Shown piece by piece: positions 56,353 through 64,000 of a DNA stretch of 64,000 bases (position 1 is the first letter of the stretch; each line of letters opens with the position of its first letter). The position numbers and the translations under genes were made by a program. Under the pieces are notes generated by a model. It worked only from the letters and a program-made list of their open reading frames with translations, was not told where the DNA came from and ran no database searches. The DNA lies in the NCBI RefSeq assembly GCF_000422925.1, contig NZ_AUGZ01000024.1, positions 1 through 64,000 of the forward strand. Direction: 5' to 3'. The DNA comes from Paludibacterium yongneupense DSM 18731 (GTDB taxonomy: Bacteria > Pseudomonadota > Gammaproteobacteria > Burkholderiales > Chromobacteriaceae).

Positions 56353-57064
56353 GTGGGGTTCCTTGCGCCGCGGTTGCTTCCAGGCGGCTGACATGCAGAC
56401 CGCATTCTTTCGATTCCGGATTTTCCCACCACCAGCGCCCGGCACGCAGATCTTCGCCGACCGCGATGGCGCGGGTGCAAGGCGCACAGCCTATCGAGGG
56501 ATAATGTCGGTCATGCAAGACATTGTACGGGACGTCGTTGGCGCGAATATAGGCCCACACATCCTCTTCGCTCCACTCGATCAGCGGATTGAACTTCATC
56601 AGCCCGTTGTCGACGTCGAAGCCGCGGTCGTCGAGCGCCTCACGCGTCGGCGACTGCTGGCGGCGCAAACCGGTCAACCACGCAGGCCGTGCAGCCAGCG
56701 CACGCCGCAGCGGCTCGATTTTGCGCACCTCGCAACAGGACTTGCGCAGCTCCACGCTCTGGTAAAAGGCGTTGATGCCGCGGGTGGCGACAAAGGCCTC
56801 CAGCGCGGCGTGATCCGGGTAGTAGACCAGGAAGCGCAGGTCGGGGTAGCGCTCGCCCGCCCGCTGCAGCAAATCCAGCGTCTCTTCCGGCAGTCGCCCC
56901 GTGTCCAGGCTGAAGACCGAAATCGGCAGCCGGGCGCGGGCGATGAGATCGGTCAGCACCATGTCCTCGGCGCCCAGACTGTTGGCGAGCACCGCCCCCG
57001 GATAGTCACGCGCGATCTCGTCGAGCAGCGCCTGTGTCGTCGCCAGCCTGTTCTCGAAGCTCAT
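56336..57064 (-). CDS. cysH: Adenylyl-/phosphoadenylyl-sulfate reductase
   Basis: CysH reduces APS (or PAPS) to sulfite with thioredoxin. It has 242 residues: the PP-loop-like start VLANSLGAEDMVLTDLI, RKSCCEVRKIEPLRR with paired cysteines, and GCAPCTRAIAVGEDLRAGRW, giving the CC...CxxC [4Fe-4S] ligands of the APS-type enzyme, then ECGLH near the end with the catalytic cysteine. It is the first gene of cysH-cysI-DUF934 and divergent from cysB. Confidence 0.94.
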   Translation of the reverse strand: MSFENRLATTQALLDEIARDYPGAVLANSLGAEDMVLTDLIARARLPISVFSLDTGRLPEETLDLLQRAGERYPDLRFLVYYPDHAALEAFVATRGINAFYQSVELRKSCCEVRKIEPLRRALAARPAWLTGLRRQQSPTREALDDRGFDVDNGLMKFNPLIEWSEEDVWAYIRANDVPYNVLHDRHYPSIGCAPCTRAIAVGEDLRAGRWWWENPESKECGLHVSRLEATAAQGTPHVPVR

Positions 57065-57185
57065 TCATTTCCCCTTAGACTATTCTATCTCTGCCGCCAT
57101 GCTAACCAAGCCTGTTGCAAACTTAAAAGAATATTGTGTTAGTATTTAATTCCATTAGGTTTTAACAGATACGGAACCCAGCCCC

Positions 57186-58124
57186 ATGAAACTGCAGCAG
57201 CTGCGTTATCTTGTGGAAGTGGCCAAACAAGGTCTGAACGTCTCGGAAGCGGCGGAAAAACTGCATACCTCGCAACCGGGGATCAGCAAACAGATACGCC
57301 TGCTGGAGGATGAGCTCGGAATCCAGGTTTTTATCCGCAACGGCAAACGGGTCGTCTCGGTATCCGATCCGGGCCGCGAGGTCCTCAAAATATCGGAGCG
57401 CATCCTGCGCGAGGCCCATAATCTGAAGCGCGTCGGCGACGAATTTTCGCGCGAAAGCGAAGGCTCGCTGACCATTGCGACGACGCACACCCAGGCCCGC
57501 TACGCGCTGCCCGGCCCTATCGCCGAGTTCGTCAAGCGCTACCCGGGCGTCCGGCTGTCGATCAAACAGGGCAGCCCGACCCAGATCTGCGAAATGGTGA
57601 TACAGGGCGAAGCCGATATCGCCATCGCCACCGAAGGCATCGCGCTGTTTCCCGAACTCGCCATGCTCCCGTGCTACGAATGGAACCGCAGCGTGGTCGT
57701 GCCGGAAGGACACGTCCTGCTCGAACTCGGGCATCCGATTACGCTCGACGAGATCGTCCGTTATCCGCTGGTCACCTATGACTTCGCCTTCTCCGGCCGC
57801 TCCAAGATCAACAAGGCTTTCGCCAACGCCGACCTGACGCCAAACGTGGTGCTGACCGCCATCGACACCGACGTCATCAAGACTTACGTCGGCCTCGGTC
57901 TCGGTATCGGCATCATCGCCAGCATGGCGTACGAACCGGAACGCGACAACCACCTGCGCCTCATCGACGCCAGCCATCTGTTCGAATCGTCGACCACCAA
58001 GATCGGCATACGCAAGGATGCGTATCTGCGCGGGTTCGCTTATACCTTCATCGAATTGTTCGCCCCGCACCTGACGCGGCGCGAGGTGGAAGCCTCGCTG
58101 CTCGCGGGGGACCCGGACAATTGA
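57186..58124 (+). CDS. cysB: CysB-type LysR regulator of sulfur assimilation
   Basis: A 312-residue LTTR starting MKLQQLRYLVEVAKQGLNVS, with EKLHTSQPGISKQIRLLEDE as recognition helix region. The CysB-specific features LTIATTHTQARYALPGPIAE (threonine-rich sulfate/acetylserine site), KQGSPTQICEMVIQGEADIA and DTDVIKTYVGLGLGIGIIA are all present. It should activate cysHI when sulfur is scarce, with O-acetylserine as inducer. The 121-base divergent gap is AT-rich around 57120-57165 and must carry both promoters. Confidence 0.94.
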   Translation: MKLQQLRYLVEVAKQGLNVSEAAEKLHTSQPGISKQIRLLEDELGIQVFIRNGKRVVSVSDPGREVLKISERILREAHNLKRVGDEFSRESEGSLTIATTHTQARYALPGPIAEFVKRYPGVRLSIKQGSPTQICEMVIQGEADIAIATEGIALFPELAMLPCYEWNRSVVVPEGHVLLELGHPITLDEIVRYPLVTYDFAFSGRSKINKAFANADLTPNVVLTAIDTDVIKTYVGLGLGIGIIASMAYEPERDNHLRLIDASHLFESSTTKIGIRKDAYLRGFAYTFIELFAPHLTRREVEASLLAGDPDN

Positions 58125-58130
58125 GGCTGC

Positions 58131-58158
58131 GCGGGGGGCGCCTGCCGGCGCTCCCCGC
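58131..58158. terminator. GC hairpin between convergent cysB and SDR genes
   Basis: GCGGGGGGCGCC-TGCC-GGCGCTCCCCGC has 12-base arms with one G-T pair. It lies seven bases from each gene end. There is no T tract, so it may mainly stall or protect the converging transcripts. Confidence 0.5.
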
Positions 58159-58165
58159 CGCCGGT

Positions 58166-58912
58166 TTACAAGGTCAGACCGCCGGTCACTTCGATCGCGG
58201 CTCCGTTGATATAACTGGCTTCGTCCGACGCCAGGAAGGCGTAGACATTGGCGATTTCTTCCGGACGCGCCATCCGCTTCATCGGCACCCGCTCTTCCAT
58301 CGCCTGAATCACTTTTTCCGGCATCGCCTTCAGAATCGGAGTGGCGACAAAGCCCGGACATACCGCATTGGCCCGGATCCCCTTCTTGCCCAGCTCCTTG
58401 GCCCACGTCTTGACGAAGCCGATGACACCGAACTTGGTCGCCGCATAGTTGGTCTGGCCGAAGTTGCCGTAGATGCCCACCACCGACGACGCATTGAGAA
58501 TGACACCCGCACCTTGCGCGATCATGGTATCGATCACCGCGCGCGCGCAGTTGTACACGCCCTTCAGGTTGATGTCGATCACCTTGTCGAATTGCTCGTC
58601 CGTCATTTTTGCCAACTGCGCGTCGAGAACGATACCGGCATTATTGACCAGTACGTCGATGCGGCCGAAGCGTTCCTTGACATCGGCCACCATGGCCGCG
58701 ATTTCGGCGCGGTCAGTCACATTGACGCGATAGCCGGCCGCCGTTGCACCCTGCGCCGCCAGTGTGGCGACCACCTCGTTCACGACATCGATATTGAGGT
58801 CACACACGATAACAACCGCGCCTTCTTGTGCGAATTTTTCCGCCGTCGCCTTGCCGATGCCGCTGGCTGCGCCGGTAATGATGGAAACTTTCCCTTTCAA
58901 TCGCATGGCCAT
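58166..58912 (-). CDS. SDR oxidoreductase (FabG/PhaB-like, NAD(P)-dependent)
   Basis: A 248-residue classical short-chain dehydrogenase: cofactor loop [19 protein letters not shown] (about 11-29), NNAGIV, catalytic serine in [22 protein letters not shown] (Y-x3-K) and [11 protein letters not shown] at the end of strand 2 (IVCDLNID) suggests NAD rather than NADP. It could be a 3-oxoacyl-ACP/CoA reductase or a hydroxy-acid dehydrogenase; no pathway neighbours settle this. A start at 58906 is equally possible. Confidence 0.85.
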   Translation of the reverse strand: MAMRLKGKVSIITGAASGIGKATAEKFAQEGAVVIVCDLNIDVVNEVVATLAAQGATAAGYRVNVTDRAEIAAMVADVKERFGRIDVLVNNAGIVLDAQLAKMTDEQFDKVIDINLKGVYNCARAVIDTMIAQGAGVILNASSVVGIYGNFGQTNYAATKFGVIGFVKTWAKELGKKGIRANAVCPGFVATPILKAMPEKVIQAMEERVPMKRMARPEEIANVYAFLASDEASYINGAAIEVTGGLTL

Positions 58913-59143
58913 TCCTTCATATCACGGATAACTGAAAATTCGGGGACCCGACCACGAGGCCGGGCATTGAACTCCACCCTGGGCTCCGCGCCGTTCTGAA
59001 ACCGGCGTTCATTATTATCGCTTCCGGTGCTGTTGCAGCGGCATGTTGCACTATGTATATGCTGAAAACTATAGCACAGGCGCATACGTCGTGTGCGGTC
59101 GCAATATACTTAATTTGAATATTTTGGTGCATGTCCGTACGCA

Positions 59144-59181
59144 AAAAAATATGGGCGGATGCGCACAGCGCATCCGCCCAT
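59144..59181 (-). terminator. Terminator of the ybiT gene
   Basis: ATGGGCGGATGCG / CGCATCCGCCCAT with loop CACAG is a perfect 13-bp stem (59151-59181). On the minus strand it is followed by ATTTTTTT, so it ends the ybiT transcript 48 bases after its stop. Confidence 0.85.
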
Positions 59182-59228
59182 ATCCCACCCTCGGCGGCAT
59201 GATGCCGCAGGGAGAACTCAAGGGAGAA

Positions 59229-60857
59229 CTAGTCGAGACCCTTGCTCTCGAGATAGTCCTCGTAACTGCCCATATAGTGTTCGTAGCCGCCCTTGCCGTC
59301 GAGCTCCAGGACCTGGGTGGCCAGCGAGCTGACGAACTGCCGGTCGTGCGAAACGAAGATCAGCGTGCCCTTGAACTGCTCGAGCGCCATATTCAGGGAC
59401 TCGATCGACTCCATATCCATATGGTTGGTCGGTTCGTCCATGATCAGAACGTTGGGCTTGGTCAGGATCAGCTTGCCGTACAGCATGCGCCCCTTCTCGC
59501 CACCGGACAGCACCCGCACCGGCTTGGCCACATCGTCGCCGGAGAACAGCAAACGTCCGAGCGTGCCGCGAATGATCTGCTCGTCGTCGCCGTCCTGACC
59601 CCAGTTTCGCATCCAGTCGCTGAGCGTGCTGTCGCTGTCGAAATCGCTTTCGTGATCCTGGGCGTAATACCCGATCTGCGCTTTTTCAGCCCACTTGATG
59701 GTGCCGGCATCCGCCGTCACGTCAGGCGCATAGCGGGCATCGTAGGAAGCCGCCAGCAACTTGACCAGCGTCGATTTACCGGCGCCGTTCGGGCCGATCA
59801 CGGCAATGCGCTGACCGGCTTCCACGATGAGATCCAGATCCTTGAACAGGGGCTTGTCGAAGGACTTGGACAAACCGCTGATTTCGACCGCCTGACGGTG
59901 CAGCTTCATCTTGTCGTCGACTTCGAAACGGATGAAGGGGTTCTGCCGCGAAGACGGCTTCACCACCACCATCTCCGACTTCAGCTTGTCGACCTGCTTC
60001 ATGCGCGACGTTGCCTGACGCGCCTTCGATTTGTTGGCGGAGAAGCGCGCCACGAACTCATGCAGCTCCTGGATGCGCTCCTTGGCCTTGGCATTCGCCG
60101 ACAGCTGGCGCTCGCGCGCCTGCGACGAGGCGATCATGTAATCATCGTAATTGCCCGGGTAGATCTGGATCGTGTTGTAATCCAGATCGGCCATGTGGGT
60201 GCAGACCGAATTCAGGAAATGTCGGTCGTGCGAGATGATGATCATGGTCGAGTTGCGCTCGTTGAGCACATGCTCCAGCCAGCGGATGGTGTTGATATCG
60301 AGGTTGTTGGTCGGCTCGTCGAGCAGCAGCACATCCGGATTCGAGAACAGCGCCTGGGTCAGCAGCACGCGCAGCTTGAAGCCCGGAGCGACCTGGCTCA
60401 TGGGACCGTAATGCAACTCGGAAGCGATGCCGACGCCAAGCAACAGCTCGCCGGCTCGCGCCTCGGCAGTATAGCCGTCGTACTCGGCGAACTTGGCTTC
60501 CAGTTCGGCCGCATGCATGTAATCGTCTTCGGTCGCCTCGAGATTGGCGTAGATCGCGTCGCGCTCGGACATGGCGGCCCACATTTCGGTGTGCCCCATC
60601 ATGACGACATCGATCACACGCTGATCTTCGTAGGCGAACTGGTCCTGGCGCAGCTTGCCCAGGCGCACGCCGTTTTCGATCGCGACTTCACCCCCGGTGG
60701 CTTCCAGATCGCCGCCGAGAATCTTCATGAAAGTGGACTTGCCACTGCCGTTGGCCCCGATCAGGCCGTAACGGTTGCCTTCGCCGAATTTGACCGAAAC
60801 CTTGTCGAACAAGGGCTTCGCGCCAAACTGCATGGTAATGTTCTGTGTACTGATCAC
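59229..60857 (-). CDS. ybiT: ABC-F family ATPase, YbiT type
   Basis: A 542-residue translation-associated ABC-F protein with two ATPase domains. Domain 1: Walker [14 protein letters not shown], degenerate signature [11 protein letters not shown], Walker [16 protein letters not shown] linker follows with [20 protein letters not shown]. Domain 2: [36 protein letters not shown]. The degenerate first signature is the YbiT norm. It acts on ribosomes rather than in a membrane; no transporter gene is nearby. A single gene with its own terminator. Confidence 0.94.
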   Translation of the reverse strand: MISTQNITMQFGAKPLFDKVSVKFGEGNRYGLIGANGSGKSTFMKILGGDLEATGGEVAIENGVRLGKLRQDQFAYEDQRVIDVVMMGHTEMWAAMSERDAIYANLEATEDDYMHAAELEAKFAEYDGYTAEARAGELLLGVGIASELHYGPMSQVAPGFKLRVLLTQALFSNPDVLLLDEPTNNLDINTIRWLEHVLNERNSTMIIISHDRHFLNSVCTHMADLDYNTIQIYPGNYDDYMIASSQARERQLSANAKAKERIQELHEFVARFSANKSKARQATSRMKQVDKLKSEMVVVKPSSRQNPFIRFEVDDKMKLHRQAVEISGLSKSFDKPLFKDLDLIVEAGQRIAVIGPNGAGKSTLVKLLAASYDARYAPDVTADAGTIKWAEKAQIGYYAQDHESDFDSDSTLSDWMRNWGQDGDDEQIIRGTLGRLLFSGDDVAKPVRVLSGGEKGRMLYGKLILTKPNVLIMDEPTNHMDMESIESLNMALEQFKGTLIFVSHDRQFVSSLATQVLELDGKGGYEHYMGSYEDYLESKGLD

Positions 60858-60961
60858 GCTAGGGATCCTTAAGACGACTCGCCGTAAGTCTCGGAAAAAC
60901 GTGGAATTCTAGCACAAGGGGCCCCTGCTGAGCAGTCCGCAATAAATCAATCCGCTATCTT

Positions 60962-60989
60962 TTGCCGCGCAGGCGAATTCCGCTACAAT
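60962..60989 (+). promoter_or_regulatory. Sigma-70 promoter of dapA-bamC
   Basis: TTGCCG (60962-60967), a 16-base spacer and TACAAT (60984-60989) stand 39 bases before the dapA start codon. Confidence 0.6.
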
Positions 60990-61028
60990 CTGAAACCATC
61001 ATCATTTGCAAAATAAATAGGCTGAACT

Positions 61029-61904
61029 ATGCTCACCGGAAGCCTGGTTGCTCTGATCACCCCGATGTTCGAGGATGGAAGCGTCGACTACGACGCGCTC
61101 AAGGGGCTGGTTGATTTCCACATCGAAAACGGCACCGATGGCATCGTGGCCGTCGGCACCACCGGCGAATCCGCCACCCTGTCCGTTCCCGAGCACACCC
61201 GAGTCGTCGAAACCGTCATCCGGCACGCCGCCGGCCGCATCAAGGTCGTTGCCGGCGCAGGCGGAAACTCGACAGCCGAAGCCATCGAACTGACCCAGCA
61301 TTGCGCCGCACTCGGCGCCGATGCCATCCTCTCGGTCGTACCTTATTATAACAAGCCGACCCAGCACGGAATCTACCTGCACTTCCGCGCGATCGCCGAA
61401 GCGGCCGACATCCCCGTGATCCTGTACAATGTGCCGGGTCGCACGGTGGCCGACATGCAGAACGATACCGTGCTGCGCCTGGCCGAAATACCCAATATCG
61501 TCGGCTTGAAAGACGCAACCAGCGACATCGGTCGCGGCTGCGACCTGATGTGTCGCGCCCCGTCCGATTTTGCCCTGTATTCCGGCGAAGACATGACCAG
61601 CATGGCTTTCATGCTGTGCGGCGGACATGGCGTCATTTCGGTAACCGCAAACGTCGCACCGCGACTGATGAGCGAACTGTGCCGCGCCTCATTGGGCGGC
61701 GATATCGCGCGTGCACGCGCGATCAACAAAAAGCTGATCGGCCTGCACAAGGAACTGTTCATCGAAGCCAACCCCATTCCGTCCAAGTGGGCGCTGGGGC
61801 GCATGGGCCGCATCGCCTCGGGCGTGCGTCTGCCCCTGCATCCGCTGTCCGAAGCCTGCCGGCCTCAGGTCGAGGCCGCAATGAAACTGGCCGAGGTCAT
61901 CTGA
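61029..61904 (+). CDS. dapA: 4-hydroxy-tetrahydrodipicolinate synthase
   Basis: DapA condenses aspartate semialdehyde and pyruvate, the first lysine/DAP branch step. It has 291 residues. TIM-barrel blocks are [13 protein letters not shown] (pyruvate site), [20 protein letters not shown] with the catalytic tyrosine, [11 protein letters not shown] with the Schiff-base lysine, and [20 protein letters not shown]. The length matches E. coli (292). It lies 41 bases before bamC; the dapA-bamC pairing is standard in proteobacteria. Confidence 0.97.
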   Translation: MLTGSLVALITPMFEDGSVDYDALKGLVDFHIENGTDGIVAVGTTGESATLSVPEHTRVVETVIRHAAGRIKVVAGAGGNSTAEAIELTQHCAALGADAILSVVPYYNKPTQHGIYLHFRAIAEAADIPVILYNVPGRTVADMQNDTVLRLAEIPNIVGLKDATSDIGRGCDLMCRAPSDFALYSGEDMTSMAFMLCGGHGVISVTANVAPRLMSELCRASLGGDIARARAINKKLIGLHKELFIEANPIPSKWALGRMGRIASGVRLPLHPLSEACRPQVEAAMKLAEVI

Positions 61905-61945
61905 ACTCCATCCACCAACCCCCTCTGCCAACGATGGGAGCAAGC

Positions 61946-63097
61946 ATGAAACGAAGCGCGCCAGTCGCGATTCTGCTGGCTACCGGCCTTATCGCCGGTT
62001 GCAGCACTACTGACCCGGTTGCGAAAGCCGATTTCAAATCGGTAGTCGCCCCCGTCAACCAGACGGAAAAACTCGAAGTCCCGCCCGATCTGACTGCGCC
62101 GCAGCAGCAGAGCAAGTATGTGATCCCCGGCAACGGTGCGGCCCTGGCCAGCCAGGCCTCGCCGCAAGCCGCCGCAGCGGCGACGACGCCGGCAGCCAAG
62201 CCCGCCGCCGCCAGCGCGGCCCCGGTCGTTCCGGACAACGTCCAGATGGTGCGGGCAGGAAGCCAGCGCTGGGTGACGGTCGACAACAAGTCCGCCGCCG
62301 AGCTGTGGCCGCTGCTGAAAGCCTTCTGGCAGGATAACGGCTTCGTGATCGCCGACGACGAACCCGACGTCGGCATCATGGAAACCGAGTGGGCGGAAAA
62401 CCGCGCCAAGCTGCCCAACGACGGCTTGCGCAAGCTGATGGAATCGGTCGGCATCGGCAGCGTCTACTCCACCGGCGAACGCGACAAGTTCCGCATCCGC
62501 CTGGAAAAAGGCGAGCACGGAACCGAAGTCTACTTCTCGCATCGCGGCATGGTTGAAGTCTACATCGATCAGTACAAGAATCAGACCATGTGGCAACCGC
62601 GCCCGAGCGACCCGGATCTCGAAGGCGTCATGCTCGCCCGCTTCATGCAGCGCCTGGGCGTGTCCGACGAACAGGCCAGCGCCGCCGTCAAGAAGACGGC
62701 CCTGCCCAAGGTGGAGCCGAAGTCGCCTATCGTCGGCGGCACCCTCGGCATCGACGACGCTTTCGACCGCGCATGGCGCCGCGTCGGCCTTGCACTCGAC
62801 CGCATCGGCCTGGTCGTGACCGATCGCGATCGTTCGCAGGGGCTGTACTACGTCAAGCCGGCCAAGAACGAAGTCGACAAACCGGAGGAAAAGTCCGGCG
62901 GCTTCTGGTCGAGCCTCGCGTTCTGGAAGAGCTCGACCCCATCCGGCCTCAAACCGTCCGATGTCGACGCCCGCATCCAGGTCAAGGAGACGACGGCCGG
63001 CCATACCGACATCACGGTGCTCGACAAGCAGGGCAAGCCGCTGCTCGACTCGTTCTCGCGCAATACGCTCGAAAAGCTGCACAGCGAACTGGACTGA
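61946..63097 (+). CDS. bamC: Outer membrane protein assembly factor BamC
   Basis: BamC is a lipoprotein of the beta-barrel assembly complex. It has 383 residues; signal peptide MKRSAPVAILLATGLIAGCS with lipobox LIAGC (Cys 19). The unstructured BamD-binding region (VVAPVNQTEKLEVPPDLTAP) is followed by an Ala-rich linker and two helix-grip domains (RWVTVDNKSAAELWPLLKAF and GTLGIDDAFDRAWRRVGLAL). An in-frame ATG at 61934 is possible, but this start fits the lipoprotein leader best. Confidence 0.93.
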   Translation: MKRSAPVAILLATGLIAGCSTTDPVAKADFKSVVAPVNQTEKLEVPPDLTAPQQQSKYVIPGNGAALASQASPQAAAAATTPAAKPAAASAAPVVPDNVQMVRAGSQRWVTVDNKSAAELWPLLKAFWQDNGFVIADDEPDVGIMETEWAENRAKLPNDGLRKLMESVGIGSVYSTGERDKFRIRLEKGEHGTEVYFSHRGMVEVYIDQYKNQTMWQPRPSDPDLEGVMLARFMQRLGVSDEQASAAVKKTALPKVEPKSPIVGGTLGIDDAFDRAWRRVGLALDRIGLVVTDRDRSQGLYYVKPAKNEVDKPEEKSGGFWSSLAFWKSSTPSGLKPSDVDARIQVKETTAGHTDITVLDKQGKPLLDSFSRNTLEKLHSELD

Positions 63098-63116
63098 GCG
63101 CAACGCGAACACCCGG

Positions 63117-63198
63117 CACCCAAACCCGCTTCGGCGGGGTTTTTCACGCCGCTACGCTCGCTCAGGACGAGAAAAACCCGCCGAAGCGGGTTTGGGTG
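63117..63198. terminator. Large stem-loop with nested terminators after bamC
   Basis: Arms starting CACCCAAACCCGCTTCGGCG (63117-63145) and ending GCGGGTTTGGGTG (63171-63198) pair over about 28 bases with one bulged G and a 25-base loop. Each arm also holds its own short hairpin (CCCGC-TTCG-GCGGGG; CCCGCCGAAGCGGG) next to T or A runs, so both strands can terminate here. Confidence 0.75.
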
Positions 63199-63208
63199 TT
63201 CTCGAAAT

Positions 63209-63237
63209 AAAAAACCGGCCATTGGCCGGTTTTTTAT
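63209..63237. terminator. Bidirectional terminator near the lipoprotein gene
   Basis: AAAAAACCGGCC-AT-TGGCCGGTTTTTT is a nearly perfect palindrome with A and T flanks, 16 bases past the stop of the convergent lipoprotein gene. Confidence 0.85.
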
Positions 63238-63252
63238 AACAGCTCGTGCTAA

Positions 63253-63465
63253 TTACTTAGCAGCGGAAGCGTCAGCAGCCGGAGCGGAAGCGTCAGCAGC
63301 CGATGCAGCAGCCGGAGCCGAAGCGTCAGCCGGTGCGGATGCAGCGGCCGGAGCGGAAGCTTCAACTGCCGGAGCGGAAGCGTCAGCAGCCGGGGCTTCA
63401 TCTTTCTTACCGCAAGCGGAGAGAGCTACAGCCAGCAGGGCAGCAACGAGGAGCGACTGTTTCAT
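63253..63465 (-). CDS. Small Ala/Pro/Ser-rich lipoprotein, 70 residues
   Basis: The signal peptide MKQSLLVAALLAVALSAC ends in lipobox LSAC (Cys 18) followed by GKKDE, which predicts sorting to the outer membrane. The mature part is a low-complexity repeat of ASAPA and ADASAPA units with no fold. Such short repetitive lipoproteins are common in Neisseriales; their role is unknown. An RBS-like AAAGGT lies upstream. Repeat number may vary between strains, since the DNA repeats are near-identical (GCCGGAGCGGAAGCGTCAGC units). Confidence 0.75.
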   Translation of the reverse strand: MKQSLLVAALLAVALSACGKKDEAPAADASAPAVEASAPAAASAPADASAPAAASAADASAPAADASAAK

Positions 63466-64000
63466 TTTTTCTTTACCTTTGAAGATAAGTTGAACAAGAC
63501 GTCAGTTTAATCGCAGCCATCAAACACGATGGAAACGGCTGAAAATCCTTCAGTGCGCAAATTGTAGCACGAAAAAAAACACTGCATAGAGGGCAAAACG
63601 CTCAAATGAGGCACTTGAGCCATCTCGCTCTGCTGCAGCGCAGCAAAGCGGCAGATTTCGACGCTTAAGCTGCCGTGCTTTTGTTTTCGAACCAACCAGA
63701 TGCGCAGTTTCGAACAGATTTTGTTGTTATTGTGCTACAGGTCGACACAATTGCCAATAAGCAGACGGCCATCCGGTGCAGATAAGCAGTGACATACAAC
63801 AAAAAAACCCGATTACACCCGATCAATCCCGGATGGCGAAACTGTTGCCTGACCACGACATCCTGAATTGTGGCGCAAGCAGGGCAGCACCATGATAGCG
63901 AAACACGTAGGCATAAGACAAATATATATTTCAACTCATATTGCCTAAGCCCGTGCCAAACGGCCTGCGCAGGGGGCGACGGACTCGCAAAACGGGGCCT
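63466..64000. other. 535-base AT-rich interval at the right edge
   Basis: No convincing gene is present. On the minus strand one frame stays open from 64000 to a stop at 63665 and includes KYIFVLCLRVSLSWCC, but it is cysteine-rich, has no homology I recognise and has poor codon bias. It could be the tail of a gene outside the window, but chance is more likely. The first 60 bases should hold the lipoprotein promoter. Confidence 0.4.

Noticed and set aside
63665-64000. Gene entering from the right edge on the minus strand
   Set aside because: The frame is open but cysteine-rich, poorly biased and unlike any family I know, so it was left as an unassigned interval.

Overview
The window reads as a piece of a high-GC betaproteobacterial chromosome, most likely order Neisseriales and close to Chromobacteriaceae. 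This is inferred from gene content and protein character, not from a search. Supporting points are a TadA carrying a TfoX C-terminal-like extension, an RmpM-like OmpA protein, a Neisseriales-style trimeric porin, Mpl, and the glyQ/glyS/gmhB/plsC block. No rRNA or tRNA gene was recognised.

Positions 1-4012 are accessory DNA. An IS3-family element enters from the left edge. It abuts the 3' third of an IS256-family transposase, whose right end has in turn replaced the end of an AlpA-type regulator gene. Next comes an intact type IV AbiEi/AbiEii toxin-antitoxin pair with its own sigma-70-like promoter. A translationally coupled third gene resembles AbiJ N-terminal-domain defence proteins, but its C-terminus is lost where it runs into a dead parE relic. 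A strong terminator ends this island-like scar. One orphan gene follows (4386-4829).

From 4935 on the DNA looks like ordinary chromosome. In order: cdh; a CheC-like gene coupled to a PAS-GGDEF protein with a ruined GGDEF motif; tadA; cytochrome b561; class I fumarase with a divergent TetR-type gene; a queC-queD-queE operon in which the QueD is a triple T-fold fusion; serB and a PilZ-like gene; mpl; an NhaD-type antiporter; a minus-strand run glyQ-(exported protein)-glyS-gmhB-plsC-ygjP-gloA; kbl-tdh-hemG; a small membrane ORF; a porin; a complete oligopeptide ABC operon; and the grpE-dnaK-dnaJ heat-shock cluster with a good sigma-32 promoter.

The second half holds both glyoxylate-bypass enzymes in separate units: aceA with a long structured leader, and aceB divergent from a LysR regulator. 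Then come GST, htpG, an isoprenoid/lipoprotein/translation run (ribF-ileS-lspA-ispH), an RmpM-like OmpA protein, a sulfate-assimilation cluster (cysH-cysI-DUF934 divergent from cysB), an SDR oxidoreductase, the ABC-F protein YbiT, dapA-bamC, and a small Ala-rich lipoprotein. The last 535 bases show no convincing gene.

The best candidates for something unusual are the three-gene AbiE plus AbiJ-like unit, the CheC/degenerate-GGDEF pair, the triple-domain QueD, and several strong DNA palindromes, including a perfect 26-bp inverted repeat between GST and htpG.
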